From positions 1 through 8,624 of the forward strand of contig JBDNDK010000101.1 in NCBI GenBank assembly GCA_046719185.1: 8,624 bases of DNA, in the 5' to 3' direction. This document shows, piece by piece, positions 7,124-8,624 of the stretch (positions within the stretch are counted from its first letter, which is position 1; each line of letters starts with the position of its first letter). The translations under genes were made by a program, and so were the position numbers. This DNA comes from JBDNDK01 sp046719185 (GTDB lineage Bacteria; Armatimonadota; UBA5829). Below the pieces are notes generated by a model. The model was not told where the DNA came from, did no database searches, and worked only from the letters and a program-made list of their open reading frames with translations.

Positions 7124-8227
7124 TTATGATGAAAGAATATAATCATATATCTCTCTTGTTTTATTGGCACAATTTTTCCATGTGAATATTTTAGCTCTCT
7201 CTTTAGCCTTTACTCCAATTTGATTGGCAAAATTTTTATCCGATAGTATCATTGATATACCTTTAGCAAAATCATCAGCATCACCAGCCTTGCATATTAT
7301 TGCACAATCACCTGCAATTTCTGGGCAGGCACCTCCATTAGAAACTACAATTGGTTTTGAAAAAGACATAGCTTCAACAATAGGAATTCCAAAACCTTCA
7401 TGCAAAGAGGTATGAACATAACACAATGCATTTTTTATCAGCGTAGTTTTTTCTTCATTGCACACATATCCAAGCCAAATCACTCTATCATAGATATTAA
7501 GTTTTTCAGCCAGTTGATATAATTCTTTTGAAAATTCAGTTGTATTACCAACAATTGCCAACCTTAATTCTGGCGAAAGAGATATTTTTGCAAAAGCTTT
7601 AAGTAAGGTTTTATAGTCTTTTCGCGGAACATGGGTGCCAATAGAAAGAATATAAGGATACTCATCAACTAAATGAGATATTGATACAGATTTATTTGTA
7701 TTAAGTTCACCACCACCAAGATATGTGTGCATAATTTTGGTTTTGTCCCATTTATAGAAATTCAAAATTGAATTAGTTGTGGAAATAGAATTAGTGATTA
7801 TAAAATCAGCAATTTGAAGTGTATTATCAATTAGAGTATTGTAATGTTTGAGTGCATATTCAGGATATAGATGCGGCATTTCTAAGAAAGCTAGATCATG
7901 AAATGTAACTATTATTTTTGCCTTACTTGTTTTGTATGATATAAAGTTTGGAAAGTGTACTAAATCAATGGGACCTGTTGATATTTCTAATGGCATACCC
8001 TTATTTATTAGATAGTTGTAAATTCTTCTAGGAAAAAGAGTAGGGTGTTTTTTTATTTGTTCTGATTTTGGATACCATTCATTTTTTGAGCTTGGCAAAC
8101 ATCCAAAAATTGGCACAATATTAATATCAGGTTGTGTTTCTAATAATGCAGTTGATAGACCTCTAATATAACTGCCAATTCCATCAACATTCCCAGCACC
8201 AGAGGCAAAGTCAAATGCAATTTTCAT
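7124..8227 (-). CDS. GT4 glycosyltransferase (mannosyltransferase-like)
   Basis: 367 residues, the usual size of GT4 enzymes. Seen: MKIAFDF followed by the glycine-rich donor loop DGIGSYIRGL (15-24); LVHFPNF (89-95) and VTFHDLAF (107-114) in the acceptor domain with H110-D111; ITNSIST (144-150); ILSIGTHVPRKDYKTLLKAF (193-212), the conserved start of the donor domain with R202/K203; LAIVG (223-227); VIWLGYV (249-255); and the intact E-x7-E motif HEGFGIPIVEA (276-286) with E277 and E285. This is the most classical glycosyltransferase of the window, of the type including bacterial mannosyltransferases of O-antigen loci (WbaZ/MtfB-like), although donor identity is an inference. It is a retaining enzyme on nucleotide sugars, acting at the cytoplasmic face. 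The ATG at 8227 overlaps the stop of the broken upstream frame as ATGA, so its translation may have been coupled to that gene; a GAGG lies about 13 bases upstream. Confidence 0.9.
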   Translation of the reverse strand: MKIAFDFASGAGNVDGIGSYIRGLSTALLETQPDINIVPIFGCLPSSKNEWYPKSEQIKKHPTLFPRRIYNYLINKGMPLEISTGPIDLVHFPNFISYKTSKAKIIVTFHDLAFLEMPHLYPEYALKHYNTLIDNTLQIADFIITNSISTTNSILNFYKWDKTKIMHTYLGGGELNTNKSVSISHLVDEYPYILSIGTHVPRKDYKTLLKAFAKISLSPELRLAIVGNTTEFSKELYQLAEKLNIYDRVIWLGYVCNEEKTTLIKNALCYVHTSLHEGFGIPIVEAMSFSKPIVVSNGGACPEIAGDCAIICKAGDADDFAKGISMILSDKNFANQIGVKAKERAKIFTWKNCANKTREIYDYILSS

Positions 8228-8624
8228 TTTAATCTGCCAGCCTCTTCACATTCATTAACAAAATCAATTATGGACTTGTCCACTTTAGGCAGTTTGTCAA
8301 TCCAAGATTTTCCCTTTATTATTCTTCTATATAAGCATCTGAGTTTTTGTTTTTGATATTCTTTTAAATCTATATCATCTAGTTCATATAATTTTTTGTA
8401 AGCAAATAATGCTAGTGGTATATTCCTAGCATCAAAAGCTATTCTTGCACATTCTGCATAAATTCCAATTTATAAAGTTTTTAATTGTTCATTATTATAT
8501 ATTTTCAAATCTGAAATGAATTGAATAATATCTTCCATCATATCTTTTATTTCATTTAGATCGATATTTCTAATTTCTTCATCATCAAGACCATAAATTT
8601 TAAGTGGAATTAAGAGCCTAAATA
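8224..8624 (-). pseudogene. Unrecognised gene fragment with in-frame stop codon (partial, N-terminus beyond window edge)
   Basis: One minus-strand frame reads as protein from the right edge to the TGA at 8226-8224, interrupted only by a TAA at 8472-8470. Before the stop are 50 codons ending YNNEQLKTL; after it are 81 codons starting IGIYAECARIAF and ending CEEAGRLK. Both halves look coding: rich in E, D, K, I and L in helical spacing, and ECARIAFDARNIPLALFAY resembles a TPR-type helix pair, although I do not claim a TPR domain. The two other minus-strand frames close within about 20 bases of the TAA on its upstream side (TAA at 8483-8481, TGA at 8491-8489), so a simple frameshift does not explain it. 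The second half has no ATG or TTG, and only one GTG at 8283, too late to be useful. Its terminal TGA makes an ATGA overlap with the next gene, as expected of the natural gene end. Most likely a nonsense mutation or a base error. Function not recognised. Confidence 0.6.

Noticed and set aside
8224..8469. The segment after TAA 8470-8472 as an independent small gene
   Set aside because: It has no ATG or TTG, and an ATT start directly after the stop has no ribosome site; continuity with the frame upstream of the stop makes a broken gene more likely.

Overview
The window is an AT-rich (by eye about 30% G+C) stretch of bacterial DNA that is almost entirely coding, with every gene on the minus strand. 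Transcription therefore runs from the right edge (8624) to the left edge (1). The content is a surface-polysaccharide (O-antigen, capsule or similar glycan) assembly locus: six glycosyltransferases, one multi-spanning O-antigen ligase/polymerase-type membrane protein, the N-terminal third or so of a methyltransferase, and the tail of an unrecognised helical-looking gene broken by an in-frame stop codon. The WaaL/Wzy-type protein fits a Gram-negative bacterium best, but no marker gene fixes the taxon. AGA-rich arginine coding and AT-rich codons are uniform across the genes, so I see no sign of a recent foreign insert inside the window. Standard bacterial code applies: TAA and TGA both end genes here.

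Layout in transcription order: (1) 8624-8224, broken gene entering from outside the window; (2) 8227-7124, a canonical GT4 glycosyltransferase with an intact E-x7-E motif; (3) 7081-5963 and (4) 5961-4837, two tandem, distantly similar GT-B glycosyltransferases that look like an ancient duplication; (5) 4844-3927, a GT2 glycosyltransferase; (6) 3930-2719, a GT4 enzyme of the PEP-CTERM/Stp1-like type; (7) a 75-base gap, then 2643-1180, the O-antigen ligase/polymerase-like membrane protein; (8) 1235-315, a rhamnosyltransferase-like GT2; (9) 318-1, the start of a zinc-ribbon class I methyltransferase cut by the window edge.

The genes are packed as one probable operon. Three junctions are 4-base ATGA stop/start overlaps (8224-8227, 3927-3930, 315-318), one is an 8-base overlap (4837-4844), one a 1-base gap (5962) and one a 56-base overlap (1180-1235). 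The only non-coding gaps of note are 42 bases (7082-7123) and 75 bases (2644-2718), and neither holds a convincing terminator or promoter. By inference the cytoplasmic glycosyltransferases add sugars one after another to a lipid-linked intermediate, the membrane protein polymerises the product or transfers it to its acceptor outside the cytoplasm, and the methyltransferase modifies a sugar or caps the chain. No flippase, ABC exporter, chain-length regulator or nucleotide-sugar synthesis gene lies in the window, so these must be elsewhere.

I found no tRNA, rRNA, CRISPR array, insertion sequence or clear repeat. I did not find a new kind of system. The points most worth a second look are the in-frame stop at 8470-8472 and the loss of the conserved GT-B glutamate in the 4837-5961 protein.
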